NCBI RefSeq assembly: GCF_000189635.1
Contig: NW_002476434.1
Location: forward strand, 682,001 to 746,000
DNA: 64,000 bases
Origin: Tetrahymena thermophila SB210
Lineage: Eukaryota > Ciliophora > Oligohymenophorea > Hymenostomatida > Tetrahymenidae
Reading direction: 5' to 3'
In this document: positions 38,704 to 51,251 of the stretch, piece after piece
Numbering within the stretch: the stretch's first letter is position 1
Layout: the number at the start of each line of letters is the position of its first letter
The notes under the pieces: generated by a model
Told to the model about the DNA's origin: nothing
The model's database searches: none
What the model saw: only the letters and a program-made list of their open reading frames with translations
Made by a program: the position numbers and the translations under genes

Positions 38704-39362
38704 AGGCTTTTTATCATATTTTTAATCTATGAAATGAAAATAACTTTTATAATTAATATATATTTTTCTTCTTTTTATAAATATTTTTGCCATAATTTAT
38801 TTAAAGAAGATTATAATCATAATTTCTGTACATATTTTACTTTTTAAAGACATATATATAAATATAAATGATGGGATGGTTTAGTCTTATATACTACTAA
38901 AAATTAATGAATTCCACCAAAATACTTAAATTAATTTTATTTAAATAAATAAACTAAATTAATTGATTAGTATATATATATATATATATATACTAATAAA
39001 AATTATTATTAATTAAAAATAATATTGTCTATTAAATTAAAATAATAAAAATTAAATAATTTAACTTAAAAAGAAAATCAATCATAATAAGTTAGATTTT
39101 ATTTTTTAAATTAGCTTTTTAAATATGTAATTTATGTTTAAAAATTAAAATAATAAATGAATGGTTGATTGAACAAATATGATGAGTAATAATATTCTGA
39201 TAAATAATATTGAGATTATTTGTTGATAGGTAAATTATTATTAATTTGAAAAATAATTTTTTTTATTTATTAATTTGAAACTTATTGTGAGTAAATTGTG
39301 GTTAGTTTTTAAGTCAATTAGTTGTTATTATTGCTTAAATTTAATAAAACAAGAAAGATATA
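38704..39362. other. Convergent AT-rich intergenic DNA
   Basis: This spacer between two 3' ends contains the TA-repeat palindrome listed separately and otherwise only A/T-rich sequence. Confidence 0.5.
38966..38997. repeat. (TA)n palindrome
   Basis: ATTAG, eleven TA dinucleotides, then CTAAT: a perfect 32-bp inverted repeat in the spacer between two convergent genes. It can form a hairpin or cruciform; it may equally be simple-repeat expansion. Confidence 0.8.
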
Positions 39363-40703
39363 TCATAAAATTTGCAAAGTAATGTCATATAAATGGAAGG
39401 CTAGGTACCAGTTTTACTTTTTATTTAAAATTGGCTTGCTTTTATCAATTTAAAAAAACATATTCTTATGTTCGTCATAAATATTAAAAGTGTATTGAGA
39501 CAAATTAATATCTATCCAGAAAATATCATGTGCAGGTCTAACTATAGAGCCTTTTTGCTTCATTAGTGAAAGACTTGCTGTATTTTCATTTAGATCACTA
39601 ACAAAACTTATTTATCCTTCATGCATAAAACATATTTCACCTTAAATACAATCTTCCTATACTAACATAACACCAAAAGTGGGTGATTCACCATTAGGTG
39701 ATATAGAAAAATTCAAATAATAAGATTTATCAAATTTAAGAGGTTTAGAAGAAATAATAGCTTCATCAGAATTATAAGACTTTATAATGCTCTGATTGTT
39801 AAAGAATTCAATTTAGGAAGTTGGTTTATAAAATGGAGCAACACTGAAATTAAGATGGTGATAAATAGAAGCGTCTTGATAATACTACTGTTGTTGTTAT
39901 ATTTATTGCTATAATTATTAGTAGTAAGGGTAGTTACCCTTTTTATCATTTGCTATCTTAGGATCAACATTATCTTTGCTATGGTTATGGCTATTGCTAT
40001 TATTGTTATTGTTATAATTTATTTCTTTCTAAATATTGTTTTTAAACTCACTATTCTTAACTTTCTGCTTATCATAGTCATTAAATTTTTGAAGAGTTGT
40101 GTTATCAATTAGCTGTAAAGTAGTCATAAGTAAATTATGAAGGGTGCTAGTTTCGATACCTAAATAATTATTTGATTCTGCTAATCTTTCGTTGTATTCT
40201 TTTTAAGCTATTTTCTTTTCTTAGAGTTCCTTCTTTAAAATATTTTAATTAACATGGTGGTATTAATTTTTAAATTCTATCATTTTTTATAATAGAGATG
40301 ATTTAAGTGAGCGAAACTTGTTAAGAACTTTCTCTTCTACCAAACTTAGAAATTCTTTTAGATCTTCTGGTTCAGAAATGATGTGTTCGTTTTCTAATGA
40401 GTCTATCGTAGTGTACATAATCGTGTTACGATTTGAAACACTCCCCTAATAATAAAGATTATCATGAAAAGTACGATTGTTATTATCGTTTGGGCTAGAT
40501 ATATCTGCTTGGTCAGTATATTATTCACCTTAAGTTTGATTTTAATGCAAATTTTAAATTTCCATCCAATCGCTTCGATGATATAAATGTTTTCCCTCTT
40601 TAGTGCATAAATCACAAAAAAATCCATCTAATTTGCAATCCTAATTTCCACACAAGTATATTGCCTGCACACCTTCGTGTTTTGGGCAAGTCTTTTTAAC
40701 CAT
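39363..40703 (-). CDS. B-box zinc finger protein with SPRY-like C-terminus, 446 aa
   Basis: An intronless frame of 447 codons (ATG 40703, TGA 39365-39363). A B-box-type zinc site occupies residues 6-42: C6-x2-H9-x8-C18-x4-C23-x6-C30-x2-C33-x5-H39-x2-H42. Residues about 110-200 look like a coiled coil (LVEEKVLNKFRSLKSSLLQK, KKELQEKKIAQKEYNERL). An Asn/His-rich and then Gln-rich linker follows. The last ~150 residues are beta-rich (YYLNFSISPNGESPTFGVML, EICFMHEGQISFVSD, DIFWIDINLSQYTFNIYDE, WYLAFHLYDITLQIL) and recall B30.2/SPRY sandwiches. B-box, coiled coil and SPRY is the TRIM protein order without a RING; the SPRY part is a weak call. Partners and function are unknown. Confidence 0.8.
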
Positions 40704-42402
40704 CTTTAAAATTTTTCTTTTGAATATAAGCTTTTTGAATATTTATATCAGAATAAATGCTTGAAATTCTTCTACTCCTTCTACTATCTTTCTACTTTTA
40801 ATGAGAAAAAATTTTGAAAATTTTGATTAAAAATAAATAAATAAACTTTCTTCAAGAAATTTTAATTTATTAATAAATATTTTTTAAGAATAGTTATTAA
40901 ATTAAAATATTTAGATTAATAAAATTAAATTATTATTATTATTTATAATTAGTTAAATATTTAATCATTTATATATTTATTGCCTTTCTTAGTAATTATT
41001 TTAAAGAACTATTTCTAAAATCCTATTTATAAATCTAACCAAAAAATAAATTTCCAATTTAAATATAATAAATTATATACAATAATTTATTTCAAATAGC
41101 CAAGAAAAAGAATAACAAAATTTTGAGATTTTTAATCAAAAATAATGTATTTACATACAAATTTCAATTGATTTTTATCTAGTTCTTAAATATGCCAAAA
41201 AATTTTAAATTACTGAGTTTTAAAATTAAAAAATGTACACTTAATAAATTTATTTCATAAATAAACTATAAATTTTATCTAAAAACTTTATAAACTATTA
41301 TATTTACAAACTATTTTTGTTAACTAAATCAAATTATTAAAATTAAATTTATAAGTGGCTCAAAACATAATTGATTATTTTTTATGAATTTAATAAATTT
41401 TAGCTTTTTATGAAATTTATTTAGTTAAAAATCGCTTTTTATTTACCTTTCTATAAAATAGTTAAAAAGCTTTATCTTTTTACACTAGTTGTTATCTATT
41501 AAAAATCAAATATCATAATATTTTTAATAGGGATGTGAGATTTAGTTAATCTAAGCTAATCATTTAAATTATTTTAGAAACTATTGTATTATCATTTTAA
41601 ATGTTTTAAGTTTTAACAATATTTTATTTTTAAGAGAAGTATATATATAAATTTTGTAATATGTTAAAGACTTTTAAATCAATGATGATATTAGGTTTTG
41701 AGATATGATACCAAAAAAATTGTCTAATATTATCATGGATAAAATAATAATAGTGTAAATAAAAGGAGCTAGATATTTAGGAATTTATACTAGATTTAAA
41801 AATTAATTAGAACTTTTTTTTCACTTATTTCAATTATTTATTGAGTGTTTTTCCAATTATTTTCGTCTATTTTTGATATTTTTGAACAAAATATGTAGTA
41901 TTTACTATGATTTTTCCTTAAAATAATTGGGATTAAGACACAAATTTTAGATAAAACTTAAAAAAACAGTTTTTTCATAATTATTTTTTTATATTTTAAG
42001 TATGTAAAAAGCATAAATTAAATATAAACGGAATCAGTAATGCTAGAGAATAAATACATCACTTTTGTTTGAGGAAAAAATTTGATTCACGTATTATCTT
42101 TTACAAATTAATTTCTAAAGAATTTAGTTTGAAAAGGAAATTTTTGATATTGTGGTTCTATTTATCTAATTAGGCTTTAAGTTTATTTGTATGTTTAGGT
42201 TAATAATTTCCTATATTTATTAAATAGTAGAGCATTTAATTAATTCATGCTGTTCTTATCAAATTACGTCGCAGGAGATATTTTTTTGTTTATATACTAT
42301 CTAGGAGATTAAAACGAATTATAGTTAATAATAAATATTAAGAAATCAAAATATAGAAAAAGGTTATAAAAAAAAAGCAAATTTCTAAGAAAAATAAAAG
42401 AC
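40704..42402. other. Long divergent AT-rich intergenic region
   Basis: About 1.7 kb between divergent genes, so both promoters lie here. Only A/T-rich, homopolymer-laden sequence was seen, with slightly higher GC near 42,240-42,280. No frame, RNA or clear repeat. Confidence 0.5.
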
Positions 42403-44570
42403 ATGAAAAGGACTTCGTCCATTGATAATATTCTTGAAGAGAATATATAAAAAGATGAGTAGGAATTGATTTATGCTCCTGAAGTTGATCCAGATGACCC
42501 AAAGAGTACCTAAACATTTGAGATTTCAACTAATGTTAGTGGCAGTGAAACAGAATAGCTTATTAAAGAATACAAAAGACTTAGCTCTTATATCCCAAAA
42601 CTCAACTACGATAACTTATAAGAAGTCGAAGATCTCCGTGTTGATTTAAGCATGCTATAACATCGCATCGAACAAAGCATTGAATACTCTAAGAGCAGTA
42701 AGGACACTAATGTTAAAAATAAATAAAAGTATCTAGAAAAACTTTATCAAGAGATTAGTGAGAAAATAGACACTATGAAGAAGTAAAGCTCTTCTGATGA
42801 TGCTTATAGCAGCGGGGAAGAAGTTCCTGTTTAGAGCTTGAGAGAAATAGATATCAGTGATAATACTACTAAGCCATCAAATAAAGGTAAAAATCAAGTA
42901 TAAACTCAGGTAGGAAGTTAAGAACCCATAACCCAACGTTCATTCTTCGTTAAAGAAGAGCGCCTAATTTAAGCAGAAGATAGACAAATTGAGTTTAAGC
43001 ACTACCGTTACCCCTTTTCTAAAGAGTGCAAGGCAATCATCCTCAAGACAATTGTAAGCATGCTTAACACGCACGGTGGTACTATTATGATAGGTGTTAG
43101 AGATTAAGATCTCAGTGTAGTTGGTATAAATATCGATTAAAAGTAAAAAGATGAAATCATTCTCTAAATAAATCAAATGGTTTAGAACGTTATACCTGCT
43201 GTCAATGAAGAAATTCAAGTTGATTACATTCCTGTCAAATTTAAATGGGTATTTATTTATTTACTTACTTTTCATTTGATAATTTTATTGACTATTTAAT
43301 TTATTTTCTATCTAATTAACTAACTATCCACTTTTATTCTACTTTACAAGAAAGATATTTATTTATTTTAGGATAAATAAAATTAATTAAAGCCTATTCT
43401 AATTAAATTCACTTATCTGTAAATTAAATCATTATTTTACTTTTAATTTTAGGGCAAATGGGCTTCTAAAACTTGGATATGTAGAATTTCTATTTCTTAA
43501 GGCTAATTAGATCGCTTTTATTACATAGAAGACTCTTCTGTTCACTCATATGTAAGGTAATGAAAATACATTTTTTTTAAAAACAGCAATTTTCAATTTT
43601 AAAAATGTATTATTATAGATACTAAGCAATGTGCAAGACAGTAAAGCTAAAAGAAATAATTAACTTCACATATGAAAGAGCTAAGTTCCCTCGTGAAAAG
43701 TAAATTAAGATAGTTTATGCTAAACCAGATACTGACGGAGTTAAGAATTGTAATATGGAATAGGATGCTATTGATAATTTATAGGAATTAGATTAGCAAA
43801 AGCTTTATGACAATAAGATAATTTTCACAGATATTTAAGAAGGTTTTTATGAAAAATTAAGAAATTTCTTAGATGAAAAACTGCAAGAAGAAGAATTAGA
43901 TTATGTTATAATAGATTAAAAGAAGCATGTTGTTTTGTAATTTGAAAACATTGATTCTACCAAAAGAGCTATTGAACTCTTTAATTTAGAAAAAGATCGC
44001 TTTGTCTATGAATTAAGACACCAATACAATTTCAAAAAAGTACTTATGGGAGATATCGTAAAGAGTATTGTTGTGAAAAACGAATATACCTTTATAATCG
44101 ATCATATTGACACTTCAAAACGCGATTCCTTCATTCTTTACTTATCAGATTGGTTAAAGGAGCAACAAATTAAGCATATTTGGTTGAATTTCAAATTGTA
44201 TTTAGCTCTTTACGTTCTAGAAACTGAAAAGGTTTCAAAGTATCTACTTGAAAAGAAAGAAGAAATTGCAAATTAGTTTGGATTCCACTAAAAGGTATTC
44301 TTTGGATTCTGTCGCGACTACATCATCATTAAAAATATCTAATCGAAGACAGATCTAAAGAAAAGACTTATCACACTTCTCAAATATATTCCATACAAAG
44401 CCCTTGTTGAGAAAGATGGAACTACCATCCATGTTAAATGTAAGGACTTTTACGATTTACTTATTGCATTTGATAGAATTAAGTCTGCCTACATGAATGG
44501 TGAATTCTCTAAGTTTACAGACCACAGCAAGATTAAAGTTTTCTTAGGCTTTGATAGATATATAGAATGA
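42403..44570 (+). CDS. Schlafen-type AlbA_2 domain protein, 633 aa
   Basis: Three exons, 42403-43248, 43453-43556 and 43619-44570 (phases 0 and 2), give 634 codons. Residues about 1-190 are acidic and charged, with a short coiled coil and Ser patches. Residues about 193-330 match the AlbA_2 (divergent AAA-4) domain: RQIEFKHYRYPF, IILKTIVSMLNTHGGTIMIG, VRDQDLSVVGINID. In Schlafen proteins this domain forms an RNA (tRNA/rRNA) endonuclease core; in bacteria it occurs in putative regulators. The remaining ~300 residues have alpha/beta pattern (IDHIDTSKRDSFILYLSDWL, VFFGFCRDYIIIKNI, LVEKDGTTIHVK) that I do not recognise. No helicase part is visible. Codon use leans more to C-ending codons than neighbours, hinting at good expression. 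Nuclease activity is not shown. Confidence 0.75.
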
Positions 44571-45471
44571 ATCAAAAAGCATAAAAATAAGTATTCAAAT
44601 ATATAAATGAATGAACGAATAAATAAATAACTAAATTTAAGCTTTAAAATTAATTTTAGATTTTACCTAAATATTATTTAAACTCTTTTATTATATATTA
44701 AATTTTGTATTTTTGTATTTGCATTTATTAACTAAATTTAAAAAACTATTTCTTTTATGATTTATTTTCTTTCTATTTAAATTCAAATATTGGTATTTCC
44801 TTAAAATAAATAACTTAATCAATCATTTATCAATTCACCACAAAAATTTTAATTATTTGTGTGGTAATATGTTAATCAAAATTTTCTGTATTATTTTTTG
44901 AAATATTACTTACAATTTGCGTATTTTTGGTTAAACACAAAATATAAAACATAAGGTAAAGGTAAGCACTAATAAAAATAGTCAAATAATATTCTATTTT
45001 TTAGACAAACAAATAATTATTGAATCAAAAAGATTATATATTTACACTTAACATTATTTTTTTATAAATAAAGTTAAGCTTTTATTCATTTAATTGAGTA
45101 ATATTATTTACGTCATAAAAAAGATATAGTCAATTAATATTAAAAGTTTTTATGAGGGGGCAATAATCTGATTTATATGGTTAGTTTTTGAATTGATTGC
45201 TTAGAGTTTCCCTAATTTTAATATAATTTTTTATATAAATATTTATGTAATTTTTTTCTTCTTAAAAATTAAAGTTATTAATTAATGTTTATTCAAAAAA
45301 ATGATGGTAAATTTCAGGTTTAATTTAATTTATTACTCTACTTAAGAATCTAAGAAATCATTCTTTTAAGTTTTTAAATTAATCAAGCAAAAAAAGAAGT
45401 AAAAATAGAAATAATTAATTAATTTACTAAAAAATATTTAGAAAAAATATTCTTCAACTATCAAAAAAAAA
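44571..45471. other. AT-rich intergenic DNA
   Basis: About 900 bp. Tandem GAAT/AAAT words occur just after the preceding stop (44,605-44,635). A poly-A run abuts the start at 45472. Confidence 0.5.
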
Positions 45472-47793
45472 ATGAATGAACTTTTTTCAAACAGATAAGT
45501 TGGAGGTGGATTTACAATATTGAGAAAATTGGATATTTTTGGAGTGCCGATATAAATTAACTTTAACTATGAAAATAAGCACACCACCAAATTTGGTGGG
45601 ATAGTTTCATTGGCTGTTTTTAGTCTTATTTTTGTTTTTTTAATAAATTTATTGCTATAAATTTCTAACAAAAATAATCCTTAAGTAATTTAAGAATAGT
45701 TAGTCGTAGATAGCCCTTCAAGATTTGATTTAAGTGATTAAAATTTTAATTTCGCAATCGGTCTTTTGGATGAAAACTTTTCTCCGTTTTTCGATGAAAG
45801 CTACTACAAAATAAGAGGAAATTTTTTATTTAAATAAAATTATACATATCCAAATGGAACTGTTACTTAAGAATTTTAAAGCTAAGAAATTGAGTTGGTT
45901 AGATGCACTGCTGAGTCCTTTAAAGTAGATGGGACATAAAATTTTTTTTTAAGTCAATAATATAATAATTTATATTGCATCAAGGATATAAGTAAATTTT
46001 ATTTGGTTGGGTAATTTGATTAACCTAACTTCTCAGTGATATAGTATTTTATTTCTTAATGTAGTGGAAGTAACTGTTAAAATTCAACTGAAATCAAACG
46101 AAAGCTTTCTATAAGCCAACTTTAGATTTACTATTCAAATTATGCAGTAAAGGTTTCAAATTTAACTTAACCATTTTAGCCAATAGGATAAAGTCTATTT
46201 TGGTAAACTAACCTATTGTTAGGATAGGTGATAGACATAACTTATATGAATACATATGTCACAGATGATTTAGGTCTTATATCTAATTCGTATGTAACAA
46301 AAACCAACTTACTTTATTCAGATAACAGAGTTATATTCAGTTCTTCGGCCAGCGACTATATTTACTCGATAAGTATCTATATGGAAAAAAATCGTGAGCA
46401 ATAATATCGTCGCTCCTACCTTAAATTTACCTAAGCGATTTCATAAGTAGGAGGTATTTATAACGTCCTCTTTTTAATTGGATGTTTAATTGCTCAACCT
46501 TATTCTTACCTTGAGCTACAGAGAAAGATAGTTAATTCAACTTTTAGCTTTTCTGGAGATTATTTGACAAATAATGGTAATAAAAATAATAAAAGAAAAA
46601 AATCAAATAAAAATAAGAAAAAAAATTTAGAAGCAATGCAAAGTAATATTGCATGTGATGGAAAAAGTAGCAATAAATCGACGAATACTTAATTAAATAT
46701 CTAAAATTTTTAAGATGCTTTGAAGAATAAAGATTATTTATAGCCTGACAAAGATTAAAAAGGAAATAACACAAGCAGACCTGTTCTAGATAAAACAAAA
46801 GACCAAGAAGATCTAAAATACGATATAATTAGCTCAATATACAATGAATTCAAAATTCGATCAATAGAATATTTTAAATACTACTTAAAGTGTTTTAGTT
46901 GTTTTAAGAGTGATATATAAACAATATTAAATTTTGGGACAAACAAAATATATGAATTTACAGACATATGCTTCATAGTAAATAAACTAATTGAGGTAGA
47001 AAAGCTTAAGCATCTGCTTTTGAATGATTAGTAGCTCAAGTTATTTGAATATGTCCCTAAACCTAAAATTACAAAATCGATTATTAGCGATTACAATTAA
47101 GCCAAATAAAATGAAAAATAATTAAAGAAAGCGATTAAGTAAAAACAGATAGTTTAATTAGATATTTTTGAGAATAAGCCTATCTAAGTCCAAGATCCAC
47201 AATAGTTAAATATTTTAACAATAATGAATAAAAGCTAATTAGACAAAGCTCGTGACGCTTAATAAGCTTTCAATTATATTTACAAACACTAAAAAAAGCT
47301 TACTAAAATTGATAAAAAATTAATTTTGCTTTTGGATGAAAAGCACCTCCCTTTATTCAACTCAAATTCGTTAGAAAATTCAATTGTAGGAAAATATAAC
47401 TCTTTAATGTAAATCAATATAAATAGTTAAAATTAAGAATCGATAGAATCTCAAGCTAAATAAAATAAAAACTACGAAAACACGTTAGATTAATCATAAA
47501 TTAGAAAAAGTCTTTATTTTTTCGAACAAAAAAATAAAAACATAGAGGTCATTGAAGAAACATAGAAAGAAGAATAAAATATCTAAAATTCTGCTCCTCC
47601 ATTAAAGCAAGAAGATAATTTAGCTTCCTCTATTGCCCTAGAAAATATTAGTATGAGTTGCTATTCTTATGTAAATAATATACCACAGTAATTATCAGTG
47701 TTAGCAGCATCACCTGCATTTAATATTATTGAAGATTTTAATTTTAAGACATCAAATCCTTAATAATATTAAGAAACTGATAGAGAATAATGA
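45472..47793 (+). CDS. Two-pass transmembrane protein, tandem paralog A, 773 aa
   Basis: An intronless frame of 774 codons (TGA 47791-47793). A short cytoplasmic start with LRKLDIFGVPIQINFNYENK precedes a first membrane span (GGIVSLAVFSLIFVFLINLL). A ~260-residue ectodomain with few Cys and N-glycosylation sequons (NYTYPNGT, NLTQ) follows. A second span (QVGGIYNVLFLIGCLIAQPY) leads to a long cytoplasmic tail. The tail contains a Lys/Asn-rich linker, a conserved block (EFKIRSIEYFKYYLKCFSCF, FTDICFIVNKLIEVEKLKHL, NDQQLKLFEYVPKPKITKSI), a helix-rich part (ARDAQQAFNYIYKHQKKLTK) and Gln-rich ends. It is a head-to-tail paralog of the gene at 48614. Layout resembles ciliate multi-copy membrane protein families of unknown function; no transporter or channel motif was seen. 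Confidence 0.8.
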
Positions 47794-48613
47794 ATTTTAT
47801 TAAATTAAAATTTATATTTTCAAAAATTGGTTTTTTATAGAGTTACTAATTTAAAAAAAAAATAAATATTATAACATTTATGAGTTTAAAATAATAATTT
47901 TACAATTATTTTTGTTTTTTTCTTAATATGGATTATCTATTTTATAATAAAACTAATTTAAAAATATAATTTTCATGAATAATTAGATGAATTAACTATC
48001 ACTATAAAGCTAAAATATTACAAATTTTGTGATCCTTCATAATTATTTACTTATTTTTATTTATTCATTATTAAATAATAAATTTTTTTGCCAGCCAATA
48101 ATTATTTTTAGAAAATTTAAATTGAATCTAAGTTAGTCTGTTATCTTAAATTATATTTCAATAATATTTGAGCAGCTTAAAAAGAAAAATAAAATAAATA
48201 CATATAATTATAGGTCTGATATTAAAGTATTTTAGTTATTTTAATTGATTTAATTGTTTGAAATATTAAATATTAAAATTTTGGAAAAATTAAAAACATC
48301 ACAATCAATATGGTAATAATTATTTAAACAAAAATTAAATGGGATTTTGTTTTTATAAGTACTTTTTCTATTTAGGCAATACAAATATATTATTTGAATA
48401 ATTGTTTATTTAATAGAAAATGTCATTATATATAGAAAAAATAATAATAGTCGGCAAGCATATTCATTACATTTGGTTTACTTAATAATGAATAAAATCA
48501 TGTTATAATTCATTAATAATAAAAGTAATAAAATAAGAATAGTCAAGAAAGTAGAAATAAACAAATAAATAAAGATAATTGAATCAAATAAAAATTGATT
48601 AAAAATTATAAAA
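47794..48613. other. AT-rich spacer between tandem paralogs
   Basis: About 820 bp with no supported gene. Unlike the coding regions, this spacer shows no clear similarity to the region upstream of the first paralog (45,000-45,470). Confidence 0.45.
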
Positions 48614-50983
48614 ATGAATAATTTACTTTCAAATAAATAATATGGGAATGGGTTCTCTCTACTAAGAAAAGTAGATATGTTTGGAGTACCTATATAAATA
48701 AACTTTAATTATGAAAATAAACATACTACAAAGTTTGGAGGCATTATGTCCCTTGCAATTGTTGCTCTGCTTTTAACATTATTAATAAATTTACTAATTT
48801 CGATTATTAATAAAAGTAATCCTCAGGTATTGTAAGAACAGTTAATCGTAGAAAATCCTTCTAGGTACGATTTAAATAATTAAAATTTTAATTTTGCTAT
48901 CACTTTATTGGATGAAAATTACTCTCCATTTATTGATGAAAGCTATTATACAATAACTGCTAATTTTTTGTATAAGTAAAACCAAACATTAGCAAATGGG
49001 ACAATTATATAGCAGTTTTAAAGTAAAAATATAGATCTAGTTAGTTGTAATCCATCTTCTTTCTAAGTTTAAGGAACTTCTTAATTCTTTATGAGCTAAG
49101 ACTATAACAATCTGTATTGTATCAAAGATATAAATTAGCTGTACATAGTGGGATAATTTGATCAGCCAGATTTTTCAGTTATCTAATATTTTGTATCCTA
49201 ATGCAGTGGTGTTAATTGCCAAAACTAAACTGAAATTCAAAGAAAGTTATCTGTGAGTCAACTATAGATTTATTATTCGAACTATGCAGTAAGGCTTTCG
49301 AATTTAAGCGAACCATTTTAGCCACTAGGATAAAGCTTATTTTGGTAAACTAGCTTAAAGAGTGCATAAGTTATTGATATAACTTATATGAATACTTATG
49401 TTACTGACGATCTAGGTCTTATATCTAACAACTATGTAACTCAGTCTAAATTATTGTATTCAAATAATAGAGTTACATTTAGTTCTAGTGCTACCTCTTA
49501 TTTTTATTAATTAAGTATTTTCATGGAAAAAAACAAAGAAATGCAATATAGGCGTTCTTATATGAAACTAACATAAGCTATTTCTCAGGTAGGTGGTATT
49601 TATAATGTCTTGTTTTTAATAGGATGCTTGATAGCTTAGCCATATTCTTATCTTGAATTACAAAGAAAAATTGTTAACTCAACCTTTTCATTTTCTTCAT
49701 AATACTTAAATCAAGACAATAAATAAAAAAAGAAAGACTCAAAAAATAAGAAGGATAAAGGAAAGCAGTAAAAAGGTACAGATAAATAAAAAGTAAATGG
49801 TACCCAAAAAGAATAAGAAGGTTAAGAAAGCAATAGAACTACAAATAATAATTAGCAAAATAATTTAAATGAAACTTTTTAAAATAAAGACTATATTATA
49901 GAAGATAATCAATAAAGAAATAGTAATACTGAGAGACCAGTTTTAGACAAATCTAAAAATTCGGACTAAATGAGTCGCTTAGAGGTATAAAAGAGTAATA
50001 TAATCAGTACTGCTTACACAGAATTTAAAGTTCGTAGCGTAGAATATTTTAAATACTATCTTTAGTGCTTTAAATGTTTTAAAAGTGACATCTAATTGAT
50101 ACTCAGTTTTGGGACTAAAAAGATTTATGAATTTACAGATATTTGTTATATTGTTAATAAGTTAATTGAAGTAGAGAAGATAAAACATCTAATTCTGAAT
50201 GATCAGTAACTCAAATTATTTGAATATGTACCAAAGCCTAAAATAACTAAATCTATTATTGATGGCTACAGGTAAGCAAAATAAAATGAGAGATTATTAT
50301 ATAAGGCTATAAAGTCAAAGCAAACAGTCTAATTAGATTAATTAGACAGTAAATTAAGAAGGGATTCAGCAAATTAGTAACTTAACATTTTGACAATTAT
50401 GAATAGGAGCTAATTAGATAAAGCTCGTGAAGCACAACGTGCATATAATTACATTTATAAAAATTAAAAAAAGCTATCCAAGATAGATAAAAAGCTGCTT
50501 TTATTGTTAGATGAACAACACATACCTCTCTTTGACTCAAATTCTTTTGACAGCTCTATGATTGGGAAATACAATAATAATATATTACAACAAAATAATT
50601 AATAATCTGAATCATTAGGTTCACCTTAATAGACAAATAAAAATTTTATTCCTGATTACACTTTGGATCAATCATAAATACTAAAAAAGAGTGTTTACTA
50701 TGTAGAATAAAAGTCTAAAAATTAAGAAATTATGGATGAAATTCAAAAAGAAGAACAAGAATAATAAACTTAAAATCATAACAAAATTACAGATAAAACA
50801 ACTAACGCAGCTATTCCTATAGAAGATATTAGTATGAGCTGTCATTCACATATAAATAATGATCCTTACCAAATGTCTGTAATTGGTGCATCTCCAGCTC
50901 TATAAATTAATGACGATGATATTCCATTTCACTTTAGAAACATATCCTCAAATGATATTTGCCAGCAAAACTAAAACGAATGA
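48614..50983 (+). CDS. Two-pass transmembrane protein, tandem paralog B, 789 aa
   Basis: An intronless frame of 790 codons (TGA 50981-50983) is collinear with the gene at 45472: same start region (LRKVDMFGVPIQINFNYENK), both membrane spans, ectodomain, and the tail blocks EFKVRSVEYFKYYL, FEYVPKPKITKSIID and AREAQRAYNYIYKN. The two proteins are very similar in these blocks. The Lys/Asn/Gln-rich linker after span 2 (about residues 370-460) and the extreme C-terminus differ widely in length and sequence. Synonymous differences are many, so the duplication is old enough for silent sites to change while the core stayed. Both should sit in the same membrane with N- and C-termini on the cytoplasmic side. 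Function unknown. Confidence 0.8.
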
Positions 50984-51251
50984 ATAGAATTAAAATTAAT
51001 AAAAAAATTAAAATTTAAATAAAACAAATCTAAAATTTTTGTATTAAAAGTTAATTGCTTGTTGTATAACTTAATCTAATAAACTTTATATTTTTTAATC
51101 TTCATTTAAAACTTTTAAGCATTAAACCAATGAAAGCAGTTAATTTTTCAAAAAATAATAAAATAATTTCACTCTATAAAAATATAAAAAGAAAAAACAA
51201 GTAAATTTATTTTCGAAATAATTATATAATTTGATAAAATAAATTATCAAA

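Noticed and set aside
44046-44276. Separate 76-aa + strand gene
   Set aside because: It is a standard-code fragment of exon 3 of the AlbA_2 protein, bounded only by TAG read as Gln.
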